Positions 1 to 7,881 of a DNA stretch of 64,000 nucleotides are shown one piece after another. Below the pieces are notes generated by a model. The model searched no databases. It was not told the origin of the DNA and saw only the letters and a list, made by a program, of their open reading frames with translations. Source of the stretch: Alteribacter populi (GTDB lineage Bacteria > Bacillota > Bacilli > Bacillales > Salisediminibacteriaceae); contig NZ_KZ293963.1 in assembly GCF_002352765.1 (NCBI RefSeq), positions 270,368 to 334,367 of the forward strand, read 5' to 3'. Each line of letters begins with the position of its first letter. Within the stretch, counting starts at the first letter, position 1. The position numbers were made by a program, and so were the translations under genes.

Positions 1-255
1 GTTCATCCAGTAGTGGCCGGTTGCTTCAAAACCGATGAGCACATTTGATTTGTTGTGTGTCTCCATCAGTTGTCTAACAGCCTGCTCAAAATGGATGAAA
101 CCATCTTTTGACTGGTGGATGCGCCATACTTTCGTTAATTCGCGTCCGCGCAAATCGACGGCACAGGCATAGTGATTCTTTTTTGCAATATCGATTCCAA
201 TAACTAGAGTGTTTTCGTTGACTTGATTAATTCGTTCATTTCTACTACGATTCAT
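1..255 (-). CDS. IS110-family transposase, N-terminal part (cut by window edge)
   Basis: The first 85 codons of a transposase read leftward and leave the window open, so the C-terminal Ser-containing domain is not visible. The N-terminus carries the IS110-type RuvC-like DEDD signature: Asp22 in GIDIAKKNHY and Glu77 in GFEATGHYW. The start ATG at 255-253 is preceded by AAAGGAGGA. IS110 enzymes excise and insert their element through a circular intermediate, usually without long terminal inverted repeats, so the right element end cannot be placed exactly; it should lie near 256-340. Family assignment is firm; intactness is unknown. Confidence 0.85.
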   Translation of the reverse strand, partial: MNRSRNERINQVNENTLVIGIDIAKKNHYACAVDLRGRELTKVWRIHQSKDGFIHFEQAVRQLMETHNKSNVLIGFEATGHYWMN

Positions 256-340
256 GAAGGGTTCCTCCTTTGTGATTGCTGGTTTGTTTTTGCACCTTGC
301 ATCATATCGGAGGATCCTTTTTTTATCAATAGGGGTAAAA

Positions 341-635
341 CCTATCCGACAGGAATGCTCCTGCAGGAAAAGCAACGATGGTCTTCTTGCGACGAGGAAC
401 CGCAGGAGCAGCTGAAGAACCCGCAGGGTGGTTTCCCCGAAGGAGGCTGAAGTGTTGCCCGCGGCAAAGAAGACACCGTGAATCCGAACGAGGTGAAGGA
501 AGAGCGGATGTCGGACTTGTGCCCTGGGGTGAAAGCGTCCGCCTGTAGCAGAATTCGAGTGAAGATCTTATCTTATTAAAAAGCAATAACCTTTTAGGAA
601 ACTGCTTTAACAAAAGACCGCTATGCGGTTTTTCT
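341..635. repeat. GC-rich dispersed intergenic repeat (core family G), copy 1
   Basis: This stretch contains the repeated core GCGACGAGGAACCGCAGGAG followed by GAGGCTGAAG and GTTGCCCGCGG, seen also near 28345-28500, 43205-43365 (reversed), 49085-49245 and 56427-56530. It ends in a small ACCGC/GCGGT hairpin plus T-run at 617-633 that recurs near 18380 and 56560. Overlapping short reading frames are not conserved between copies, so I do not call them genes. Confidence 0.75.
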
Positions 636-684
636 TATACTGTAAAAAAGTTATTCAATAGCCGTTTTCTTAGGAAGGTCTCTT

Positions 685-710
685 TAAAAGATACGACTAT
701 ATGCCGATAT
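685..710 (+). promoter_or_regulatory. SigD (flagellar/chemotaxis sigma) promoter
   Basis: TAAA at 685-688, a 14-base spacer, then GCCGATAT at 703-710 match the SigD consensus of B. subtilis exactly. It lies 34 bases ahead of the FliK-like gene, placing the flagellar locus in the motility regulon. Confidence 0.85.
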
Positions 711-743
711 AGAAGGTGAATTGAGTAAAAGGGGAGTAGCAAT

Positions 744-3062
744 ATGAACATTCAAGGACAATCGGTCAGCAGTCAACAGCAGAGTGGAGGAGATCGTCCC
801 CTCTCCTTACAGCGTGGTGAAGTTTATCAAGCAAAAGTCGTAGAAAGGACGTCAAATTCGGAAGCTGTATTGTCAATTCGTGGTCAAATAGTACACGCTT
901 CTTTTGAAGGAAAGGTACCAAAGGAAAATCAAGCGACAGTTGAAGTAACTGGGCGTCAAGACGATCGTATTCAAGTAAAAACGGTAACAGAAAATAAGAT
1001 TTCTGCCAGATCGGCCCAGGAAAGCGGGTCAGGGTCTGTTGATCGAGTACTTGGGAAATTAGGTGTTAAAGATCCTAGCAATGAACTACGTACAGCAGCA
1101 CAGCGCTTTTTAGATCAAGGTGCTCCTTTGACTAGAGCGAATGTCCAGGATTTAAAACATTATATCGAGCGGGGGCCAGGTCAGCTAAATGATCGACTGG
1201 AAACCGCTAATTTTCTTGCTCAAAAACAACTCCCACCTTCTCAGCAACATCTGAATTCAGCTCATGAAGCGCTTCACAGCCGTGGACTGTATCAGCAAAT
1301 TCAACAACTGGCAAATCATAGTTCAGAAATCGCCGTGTCCCGACATGCTCGCAACTTTAATGAAGTAAGTCAAGCTCTTCGTTCGGAAATTGCAGCAGGC
1401 CGTTTACAGCCGGAAACAATTCAAGCATTCAAAAGAGTTTTGCTAAATGAGTCGAATACATCCGAGCAAATGCGCGAGATCAATCGAATGTTACAAACAA
1501 TTCAACAGCAAATGGGTGAGGGGCGTACGCAACAAGCCATGGAAACGTTAAGTCAATTGCTTACAAAGGTAACGCCAAAAGCTGAGCAAACGCTCATACA
1601 TAATAATCCGCCTGTTTCTGTTGCCGAACAATGGCAAAACATACTTGCGAACCAACCTCATTTACCAGAAGCACTTAACCTAATTCGTGAACAGATGCTA
1701 AACGCCAGTTTGACTGAAGAGCAAAGGACAAATTTAGACATTCGCTTAACGGAGGCATCTTCAAGACAAGGAGAAGGAAGAGAGCTGAAGGCGAGACAAA
1801 TCGTGGTATCTGTACTTGAAGATCTCAGTCGGCAAATGAATGTATCCAGAGAGAGTGCGCCATTAACCCAGACGGGGAATGTGGAAGTAGCCAGATATAT
1901 TGATAACGAACAGTTTCAACGATTACCTGTTAGATCAAAGGATTTTCTGATGACGGCGGTGTCGGAAAAAGTCGCTAACTCAACAGCAGAATTTAACACG
2001 ATGCAACGAAATGTATCCCAGCAGCTTGACCGCATTCAGCAGGTGATGCAGCATTTTCGCATGCAAGCAACAAGCCAGGCAAGGCCGATGCTCGATACGG
2101 TTATTCGCCAGCTAGATCAAGCGCTATTAAAAAACGATTGGATGCTTTTTACAGATATGAAAACAGAGCGGCGGATGCTTGAAGCGAGCAGCCAACTAGC
2201 AGAAGCAAAAAAACTGTTAGGAAATGGACAGCATCAAGAAGCGAGACAATTAGTTCGCAGCGTACAGCAAACAATAGATCAGCTTCAGTTTAAACCTTCT
2301 GAAAAAAAAATACAGCACTTTGTATCGAGGGAGGGGCAATGGCAGGAAACCCGCACGGTAAACCAGCGATTATCCCATCATCTGCAAGAGACGGCAAGAA
2401 GCTTTATACAAAACGAAGGTTCCCCACGACAGATCTTTGAGGGGGTTCGTTCAATAGGCATCACCAGGGAAGCAGACCTCGCGCAAATACTTGCCGGGAA
2501 TAAAGGTAATGTAAATGAAGCAAACCAGCGAAATATGAAAGGCCTACTAATACAATTAATGAGAGGCGAAGAGGATGGCGCCCGTCAGCAACAAGCTCAG
2601 CAAGCGCTTATGAATGTGACTGGTCAGCAGCTGTTAAGTAAAAACGATCATCATCAGCCAAACCTGCAAACACTGCTTTTTCAGTTGCCAATCTTGTTAA
2701 AAGATCAAACGGTAAACTTACAAGTATTTGTAAACTCTAGAAATAAAGGAGAACAACTGGATTGGGAGAATTGCAGTTTATATTTTTTACTGGAAACAAA
2801 GAAGTTAGGAGAAGTTGGTATTGCTCTTCAAGTGACCGACCGAAATTTAACGATAACGTTAAAAAATGATAAACCAGACTTTCAAAGAAATATCGAGCCA
2901 TTTGCTAAGGCGTGTATACATCGGTTAAAAGATGTTGGATACAACGTTAGAGGTCTTCATTTCAAAGCGATGAATGAAGGAAATGAAAGAGTTAATCATC
3001 GCAGAGGAGAAAAGGCTACAACTTCTACGATGACGGAGAAAGGATTTGATTTCAAAGTATGA
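744..3062 (+). CDS. ylqG: FliK-like protein with flagellar hook-length control C-terminal domain (YlqG-like)
   Basis: A 772-residue protein, rich in Gln and predicted helical over residues 1-620, ends in a compact domain at about 640-745 resembling the FliK hook-length-control domain (the LLFQLPILLKDQTVNLQVFV strand, then KLGEVGIALQV). FliK proteins measure hook length and switch export specificity by contacting FlhB. The start has AAGGGGAG seven bases upstream. It overlaps the next gene by four bases (ATGA). In B. subtilis ylqG pairs with ylqH in the same way, though it is shorter and lies elsewhere. The SigD promoter upstream supports a motility or export role; the exact function is not established. 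Confidence 0.75.
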   Translation: MNIQGQSVSSQQQSGGDRPLSLQRGEVYQAKVVERTSNSEAVLSIRGQIVHASFEGKVPKENQATVEVTGRQDDRIQVKTVTENKISARSAQESGSGSVDRVLGKLGVKDPSNELRTAAQRFLDQGAPLTRANVQDLKHYIERGPGQLNDRLETANFLAQKQLPPSQQHLNSAHEALHSRGLYQQIQQLANHSSEIAVSRHARNFNEVSQALRSEIAAGRLQPETIQAFKRVLLNESNTSEQMREINRMLQTIQQQMGEGRTQQAMETLSQLLTKVTPKAEQTLIHNNPPVSVAEQWQNILANQPHLPEALNLIREQMLNASLTEEQRTNLDIRLTEASSRQGEGRELKARQIVVSVLEDLSRQMNVSRESAPLTQTGNVEVARYIDNEQFQRLPVRSKDFLMTAVSEKVANSTAEFNTMQRNVSQQLDRIQQVMQHFRMQATSQARPMLDTVIRQLDQALLKNDWMLFTDMKTERRMLEASSQLAEAKKLLGNGQHQEARQLVRSVQQTIDQLQFKPSEKKIQHFVSREGQWQETRTVNQRLSHHLQETARSFIQNEGSPRQIFEGVRSIGITREADLAQILAGNKGNVNEANQRNMKGLLIQLMRGEEDGARQQQAQQALMNVTGQQLLSKNDHHQPNLQTLLFQLPILLKDQTVNLQVFVNSRNKGEQLDWENCSLYFLLETKKLGEVGIALQVTDRNLTITLKNDKPDFQRNIEPFAKACIHRLKDVGYNVRGLHFKAMNEGNERVNHRRGEKATTSTMTEKGFDFKV

Positions 3063-3355
3063 TTGTGACGAAGCATTTTAATCAAGTAAAACGAAAGCAA
3101 GTAAATGGTCCATCTGCTGCTGTCATTCAATATGATGATGTGGGGGGAGAGGCTCCAAAACTTGTCGCGCACGGAAGAGGGGAAGTTGCAAATCAGATTA
3201 TCGGACTAGCCAAGGATCATGGCATTCCAATGGAAGAAGACTCTATGCTTTTGGAGAACTTACTCGATATGGATCTCGGTGATAATATCCCTCCTCAACT
3301 TTATGCTGTTATGGCCGAAATTTTACTGCTTATCGAAGAAATGGACCGAAACTAA
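3059..3355 (+). CDS. ylqH: Stand-alone FlhB C-terminal-domain-like protein (YlqH)
   Basis: A 98-residue cytosolic protein corresponding to the C-terminal half of the type III export switch protein FlhB/YscU: AAVIQYDD, then APKLVAHGRGEVANQIIGLA, GIPMEED and NIPPQLYAVMAEIL. Full-length FlhB carries an NPTH autocleavage site just before this region. Here the protein begins after that point, so it resembles the cleaved FlhB-CC fragment and has no membrane segments. It is translationally coupled to the FliK-like gene, its likely partner by analogy with FliK-FlhB. The family is clear; whether it works in flagellar export is inferred. Confidence 0.8.
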   Translation: MIVTKHFNQVKRKQVNGPSAAVIQYDDVGGEAPKLVAHGRGEVANQIIGLAKDHGIPMEEDSMLLENLLDMDLGDNIPPQLYAVMAEILLLIEEMDRN

Positions 3356-3382
3356 TAATGAATGGCGCGTAGTTACCGATAA
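3356..3382 (+). promoter_or_regulatory. Possible second SigD promoter ahead of fliS
   Basis: TAAT at 3356-3359, a 15-base spacer and ACCGATAA at 3375-3382 match the SigD consensus at 3 of 4 and 6 of 8 positions. It sits about 50 bases before fliS and could let the chaperone-flagellin pair be transcribed separately from the FliK-like genes. Confidence 0.4.
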
Positions 3383-3434
3383 GAGAAATAGAATATTTAT
3401 AAATTAGTTGTCCATAGGTTCATGGAGGGTACAA

Positions 3435-3854
3435 ATGATGATTACAAAAGAAGCTCTACATAAAAAATCACCGCAAGAAGTTACAGCACTGTTGTATGAA
3501 GCGTGTATGGACCGTCTTGAAGAAGCGAAAGCACGCATTGAAGCGAATGACCTTGTGGGGGCGAATCACCGCCTTCAAAAAAGCAGCGATATTTTCGAGC
3601 GGCTCGGGGCAGGCCTTAATTACGAAGCTGGGATTATCTCCGATCAACTAGAGGTTTTGTATATGTATATGGCAGATCTCGTTGTTCAAGCCAATTATCA
3701 AAAGAATACAGCACTCATCGACGAAGTGTTAAACCTGTTGGCAACACTATCACAAGCTTGGCATCAAGCGATGAATGAGAATCGGGATCTTCAGCCAAAA
3801 GCTGCGAAACAAAAAGTAAACGCTTATGAAAGAAGTGTCATGTACGACCACTAA
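3435..3854 (+). CDS. fliS: Flagellin chaperone FliS
   Basis: About 139 residues with the four-helix FliS pattern: MITKEALHKKSPQEVTALLY near the N-terminus, and the LYMYMADLVVQAN helix. FliS binds the disordered C-terminus of newly made flagellin in the cytoplasm and keeps it export-competent. I start at ATG 3435 (or 3438) because GGAGGG at 3424-3429 is well spaced for it; an upstream in-frame start at 3408 has no such site. The gene ends 13 bases before flagellin, an arrangement consistent with co-translation of chaperone and client. It is separate from the main fliD-fliS cluster usual in Bacillus, so it is probably a paralogue. Confidence 0.8.
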   Translation: MMITKEALHKKSPQEVTALLYEACMDRLEEAKARIEANDLVGANHRLQKSSDIFERLGAGLNYEAGIISDQLEVLYMYMADLVVQANYQKNTALIDEVLNLLATLSQAWHQAMNENRDLQPKAAKQKVNAYERSVMYDH

Positions 3855-3867
3855 GGAGGAACGAAAA

Positions 3868-5265
3868 TTGAAAATCAATAATAATATCCAAGCGTTAAAC
3901 GCCTATCGAAATTTGCACCAAAACCAAGCACAAACGTCAAAAAATTTGGAAAAGCTTTCTTCAGGATTACGTATAAACCGTGCTGCTGATGATGCAGCAG
4001 GTCTTGCTATTTCCGAAAAAATGCGTTCTCAGATCCGCGGTTTAAAACAAGCAGAGCGCAACGCTATGGACGGGATCTCACTAATGCAAACAGCAGAAGG
4101 GGCTTTAACTGAAGTTCATTCGATGCTGCAGCGTATGAGAGAACTTGCAACACAAGGTGCTAATGATACAAACACACCAGAAGACCGGGAGCAAATCCAA
4201 AAAGAAATGGATCAACTAAAAAAAGAAATTGATAGCATTTCAGAGAAAACAGAGTTTAACACCCGCCAGCTGCTGAACGGGTCTAGTGCGGTGTTGAGTA
4301 ACTTTGTGGACGGCAATAATGCTGCAAATATGACAGATGTCCCTAAGGTTTTAAATGCTGATATTACAAATGGTGAATATCGTTTAGAATTGGATGGAGA
4401 TCTTGAGGTACATCCAGAAATCACTCAAGAAGGAGCCAATTTGACGAAAGAAAGCATCGAATTTGCCGATGACGATGAGTTACCTCTTGGTGAATATACG
4501 ATTAATGTAAGAAAAGTAACAGACGACAGTGCTGAAATTGAAGTGTTTGGCCCAGATGGTATATCTCGTGAAGTAAAAAATGTTGATGTTGATCGTGAAG
4601 CGGATGAAGAGGAGCAAGTGAATGTCGGCGGTTTAAATATCAACGTCAATGACATCCGAAATGCCGGAACCGTTAAAGTGAAGATGGAGATGACAGCTGA
4701 AGTGGCTGTCCATAAGAAAATGGAAGATGGATCGTTTGAGAGAATTACAAGTAACAAGGAAATCACTACTCAAAACGGTCGCATCCGTCATGAAGGGTTT
4801 GAATTCCACTTTAATAACGATTTTGAAGCAAGCGGAGTTGATGATGACCTTACTGAATTTGTCATTACAAATAACGCGCTCGCTTTCCAAATAGGGCCGA
4901 ACACCGATCAAAATGTGATGATAGACATTCCACAAATGGACACAGTGGAGTTAGGTGTAGAGGAAATTGATGTGACAACCCAATCGGGAGCGAATCAAGC
5001 GATTTTTGATTTGGATAAGGCGATCAACTACGTTTCAGATGCCCGTTCCAAAATGGGAGCCGTTCAAAATCGCATGGAGCATACGATAAACAACTTACAA
5101 GTAACTCATGAAAATTTGACTTCCTCAGAGTCGCGGATTCGTGATGCTGATATGGCCAAGGAAATGACCGAATTCACTCGTAATAATATTTTAAATCAGT
5201 CAGCAACTGCAATGCTAGCACAAGCAAATCAACTGCCGCAGGGCGTTTTGCAACTGCTTCAATAA
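3868..5265 (+). CDS. hag: Flagellin, long form with acidic central domain
   Basis: The 465-residue product has both conserved flagellin ends: residues 1-140 (KINNNIQALNAYRNL, then SSGLRINRAADDAAGLAISE) and about 380-465 (RDADMAKEMTEFTRNNILNQ, LPQGVLQLLQ), which form the filament core. Residues about 150-370 are a surface-exposed insert rich in Asp and Glu, absent from the short 304-residue B. subtilis Hag. The start is TTG 3868, seven bases after AAGGAGGA at 3853-3860; an in-frame ATG at 3826 lies inside fliS and would add a non-flagellin leader. It follows fliS and is probably SigD dependent. It may be an accessory or the main flagellin. Confidence 0.92.
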   Translation: MKINNNIQALNAYRNLHQNQAQTSKNLEKLSSGLRINRAADDAAGLAISEKMRSQIRGLKQAERNAMDGISLMQTAEGALTEVHSMLQRMRELATQGANDTNTPEDREQIQKEMDQLKKEIDSISEKTEFNTRQLLNGSSAVLSNFVDGNNAANMTDVPKVLNADITNGEYRLELDGDLEVHPEITQEGANLTKESIEFADDDELPLGEYTINVRKVTDDSAEIEVFGPDGISREVKNVDVDREADEEEQVNVGGLNINVNDIRNAGTVKVKMEMTAEVAVHKKMEDGSFERITSNKEITTQNGRIRHEGFEFHFNNDFEASGVDDDLTEFVITNNALAFQIGPNTDQNVMIDIPQMDTVELGVEEIDVTTQSGANQAIFDLDKAINYVSDARSKMGAVQNRMEHTINNLQVTHENLTSSESRIRDADMAKEMTEFTRNNILNQSATAMLAQANQLPQGVLQLLQ

Positions 5266-5275
5266 AAGCATCGGA

Positions 5276-5304
5276 AAGGGAGGTCATCTTTGGCCTTCCT
5301 TTTA
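5276..5304 (+). terminator. Flagellin terminator
   Basis: AAGGGAGGTC (5276-5285) can pair with GGCCTTCCTT (5292-5301) using two G-U pairs, followed by a short T-run, ten bases after the flagellin stop. Confidence 0.65.
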
Positions 5305-5332
5305 TATGGTTGCAAGTACGCCCCTAAAAATT

Positions 5333-5341
5333 TGTTATAAT
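5333..5341 (+). promoter_or_regulatory. yaaR: Extended -10 promoter for yaaR
   Basis: TGTTATAAT (5333-5341) is an extended -10 element of the SigA type, 35 bases before the gene. No good -35 hexamer is seen at the matching distance, as is usual for extended -10 promoters. Confidence 0.5.
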
Positions 5342-5376
5342 GAAGTCAGGAGCTACATAGAAAGCGGGGAATCGTT

Positions 5377-5817
5377 GTGGATGTTCAAAAGGTCGGTCGA
5401 ACAGGCCTGTCAAGCAAAACGGAAATGAAAAAAAAAGGACCAGAAGCGAAAGTAACGTTTCAGGAAATGATGCAAAAAGGAAGAGACAACCAAGCTTATG
5501 AAAAGCTACATCAACTGTTATCTAAAATTGACGATCAAGGCAAAGCACTAGCTGACTCTCGGACCGTAGAGGAGCTTAGAAAGTATAAACAACTCGTAAA
5601 AGAATTTATAGACGAGGCGGTAAAATTGGGACTAAGTCTCGAAGAAAGAAAAGGCTTTAACCGTAGAGGAAGGACAAAGGTATATAAAATTGTCCGTGAA
5701 GTAGACAGCAAGCTTCTTGATTTAACAGACGCAGTAATAAAAGAGCAAAGAAGCGGGATTGATATTTTAAATAAAGTGGGAGAAATAAAAGGGTTGTTAG
5801 TGAACATTTACGCGTAA
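5377..5817 (+). CDS. yaaR: YaaR-family (DUF327) protein
   Basis: A 146-residue soluble, mostly helical protein of the DUF327/YaaR family, recognisable from KVTFQEMMQKG near the N-terminus, KYKQLVKEFIDEAVKLGL in the middle and KLLDLTDAVIKEQRSGIDIL near the end. The biochemical function of the family is unknown. The start is GTG 5377 after AAGCGGGGA. It has its own promoter and lies next to the flagellin locus, whereas in B. subtilis yaaR is near tmk, so it may be a relocated copy or a paralogue. Confidence 0.75.
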   Translation: MDVQKVGRTGLSSKTEMKKKGPEAKVTFQEMMQKGRDNQAYEKLHQLLSKIDDQGKALADSRTVEELRKYKQLVKEFIDEAVKLGLSLEERKGFNRRGRTKVYKIVREVDSKLLDLTDAVIKEQRSGIDILNKVGEIKGLLVNIYA

Positions 5818-5832
5818 GTGTTTGGTGAGAAC

Positions 5833-5869
5833 TTAAGGGGGAGGTGCTGCCACAGCAGCACCTCCTTAA
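5833..5869. terminator. Hairpin between yaaR and the DUF4236 gene
   Basis: GGAGGTGCTGC (5840-5850) and GCAGCACCTCC (5855-5865) form a perfect 11-bp stem with a four-base loop between two convergent genes. There is no clear T-run, so it may be a bidirectional pause or transcript-end hairpin. Confidence 0.6.
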
Positions 5870-5882
5870 ATAACAAACATCG

Positions 5883-7130
5883 TTACCCGCCTGTTTCATC
5901 AAGATCGTAAGGAGTAATTTCTTTAAAAATATACGTTTTCGTAGCTTTCATCCGGGGTGAAAAATGATCAAAAGAAGCAATCGGGTCAAGTCTGTCAAAA
6001 TTTAACTCATAAAAGCGTGACCGCTCAATCTGCAGACTATAAATATAGATGTCATCTGTATGGCCAGTTGAAGGGTTTAATGCTTGGTTGTACCCTGACA
6101 AAATAACATGGGTAACATTCGGAAGATGGGCAAAAATGAATGAAGCCAAATAGAGGGCGGTTCCTGAAACAATGTGTGCGTAGTGTTCCCGGCGCTCGCG
6201 CTGACTTTTTTCCTCAACTTTAATTTTTCCACTCTTTAACAGACGAGCTTTATTAAGTGGCACTTCTTCAATGTTTGGCAGATCAATGTCTGCGTAAACG
6301 GTATGTTCGTCCGGAATTGTAAAATCGACATCAGTTTCAAGAGGGAAATCAAGTTCCTCAAGAAATAATGCTAGCCATTCCTCCATTGCTTGATGCTCGC
6401 TTTCTAAGACATGCTTAACTAGCGAAGAACGTAAAGCTCTCTCTTTCTTTGACTCCGAAACAGCTTGATCATAAGTAGCCATTTCAGATTGGAATTGAGA
6501 CTCGGTTTCTTCGTCTACTCGCCTTTGAAATTGTTTTCGGTAATGAGGAATCCACTTCTTGATCGTCTCAAACAAATTCATTTTATTTTTGAACTCGTTG
6601 ATGACATTGTTTTTAATTTCTATTTTCTCTGGTTTAGGGTCGCTCACTTTTACTGCTTGAAGCGCGTAGAGTTCTAGTTGAGAAGCGGACATTGGTTGAA
6701 AGACCCGTAGATGAAGACCGAGTAAGCGTTCTGTTTTATCGTTTATTTCATCAGCCTTTTCTTGATAGATGGACCGGAGTGATGATTTATATGCTTTTCT
6801 TACTTGTTTTTCTTCTTCAGTGTTTAGGAAACGCCCTTCCTTCGTCCGAAATTGAAAATCGAGTTTCTTATCGCTCCATTCTACTTGAATGTTTTCATCG
6901 TTTTTTTGAGGTGAAGGAGTCTTTCGCGTCTGGTTCTTTCGTCCTTTAGAATTGAGTTTTTTCCTGTAAGAAAGACCAGTACCTGGGAGTCCTACATTCC
7001 CGTGAAGCCCCCGTTTACCTACCGTCATGGATGCACCTCTTGGGCCGACGGATGTACTAAGGCCCCGTTTACTAACATTCAGTCGAACCCCTGGTGCAAC
7101 CCGTACTCGTTTTTGAAATCGAAAACTCAC
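5883..7130 (-). CDS. DUF4236 domain protein
   Basis: A 415-residue protein starting with the Gly/Arg-rich DUF4236 module (about residues 1-58: FRFQKRVRVAPGVRLNVSKR, SVGPRGA, GLPGTGLSYRKK), which is named but not functionally characterised. The rest is a soluble region with a charged, helical middle (about 100-260) and a C-terminal part (330-410) with an ILSGYNQ segment followed by an IYIYSLQIERSRF stretch. The start is GTG 7130 after GGAGGGAT. No partner gene is adjacent. Function unknown; similar DUF4236 proteins have varied C-terminal parts. Confidence 0.7.
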   Translation of the reverse strand: MSFRFQKRVRVAPGVRLNVSKRGLSTSVGPRGASMTVGKRGLHGNVGLPGTGLSYRKKLNSKGRKNQTRKTPSPQKNDENIQVEWSDKKLDFQFRTKEGRFLNTEEEKQVRKAYKSSLRSIYQEKADEINDKTERLLGLHLRVFQPMSASQLELYALQAVKVSDPKPEKIEIKNNVINEFKNKMNLFETIKKWIPHYRKQFQRRVDEETESQFQSEMATYDQAVSESKKERALRSSLVKHVLESEHQAMEEWLALFLEELDFPLETDVDFTIPDEHTVYADIDLPNIEEVPLNKARLLKSGKIKVEEKSQRERREHYAHIVSGTALYLASFIFAHLPNVTHVILSGYNQALNPSTGHTDDIYIYSLQIERSRFYELNFDRLDPIASFDHFSPRMKATKTYIFKEITPYDLDETGG

Positions 7131-7188
7131 AATATCCCTCCGTCAATGATTCAAAATTGGTATTTGCTCTCATTCCTTTTTAAAATAA

Positions 7189-7330
7189 GGCTCTTTTCTA
7201 AAAGGACTGTTGCTATTTGTTTTTGAGCTTTAGGCAAGCGTTACGCTTGGCCTGTCACGCATAGCGTAACATCATTTGACTTGAAAAAACGCTCAAAAAG
7301 CAACAAAACTTTACGAAAACAGTCTAAAAT
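7189..7330. repeat. Dispersed hairpin-cassette repeat (family D), copy 1
   Basis: Arms GTTGCTATTTGTTTTTGAGC (from 7209) and GCTCAAAAAGCAACAAA (from 7291) can pair with each other. They enclose two short hairpins: GCAAGCG...CGCTTGG (7234-7250) and GTCACGC...GCGTAAC (7254-7270). Related copies occur at 18255-18395, 28029-28155, 43412-43518 and 49000-49290, with fragments near 17225 and 62525. Confidence 0.7.
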
Positions 7331-7370
7331 AAACAAGACAAGATAGAAATGGGAGGAGGGTCGAATTAAA

Positions 7371-7808
7371 ATGTTTAAAAGTACATTTCGGTACGAAACA
7401 ACGATTGACCAACCTTTAGATGAAGTTTGGGGCTTTTTTCAATGCAATAAAAACCTTGCCAAGTTAACCGGCTTTCCAAAAGTCGATGTGTCAGGACCTC
7501 CCATCGTAAAAGAAGGTGCGGTAATCCATCTTCGTCTACATTTCAGAGTACTAGCACTTCGGTGGCGTGCGCGAATTATTCGTGTTGAAGATAAACATCT
7601 TTTTCAGGATGTTGGCGAAAAAGTGCCGTTTCCTTTCAGATTGTGGACTCATACACACCGTTTTGAAGCTGTATCAGATAAGAAAACAAAAATGATCGAT
7701 GAAGTGGTGTTTAGTTCGTGGATTCCAACTCCTTTCGTCTATATTATCCTTTTCGGGATGTTCTGTGACCGCAAACGACAAATTAGAAAGCACGGCTCTC
7801 TTAAGTGA
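7371..7808 (+). CDS. SRPBCC-family (START/PYP-like) protein
   Basis: A 145-residue single-domain protein with the helix-grip fold pattern: FRYETTIDQPLDEVWGFFQ at the start, a run of beta strands (GAVIHLRLHFRV, RWRARIIRVED) and a C-terminal amphipathic helix after TPFVYIILFGMF. Such proteins bind small hydrophobic ligands or lipids; no catalytic residues are evident. GGAGGAGG lies nine bases upstream of ATG 7371. The gene stands alone between opposing genes. The ligand is unknown. Confidence 0.65.
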   Translation: MFKSTFRYETTIDQPLDEVWGFFQCNKNLAKLTGFPKVDVSGPPIVKEGAVIHLRLHFRVLALRWRARIIRVEDKHLFQDVGEKVPFPFRLWTHTHRFEAVSDKKTKMIDEVVFSSWIPTPFVYIILFGMFCDRKRQIRKHGSLK

Positions 7809-7827
7809 AGAAGAGTCGTGCTTTTTT
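7786..7827 (+). terminator. Terminator overlapping the SRPBCC stop codon
   Basis: AAAGCACGGCTCT (7786-7798) pairs with AGAGTCGTGCTTT followed by T residues to 7826; the stop codon lies in the loop. Confidence 0.7.
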
Positions 7828-7881
7828 ATGCCTTACGTAAGTTTAATTAAGAATACCGTAGAAGTTCCTACCTACGGTCGG

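Noticed and set aside
223..613. Open reading frames on both strands at 223-450 and 326-613
   Set aside because: They run through the dispersed G-core repeat and share no conservation with its other copies; no good ribosome sites.
5535..5902. Minus-strand frames inside yaaR
   Set aside because: They are antisense shadows of a well-supported gene with no homologous family and no ribosome sites.
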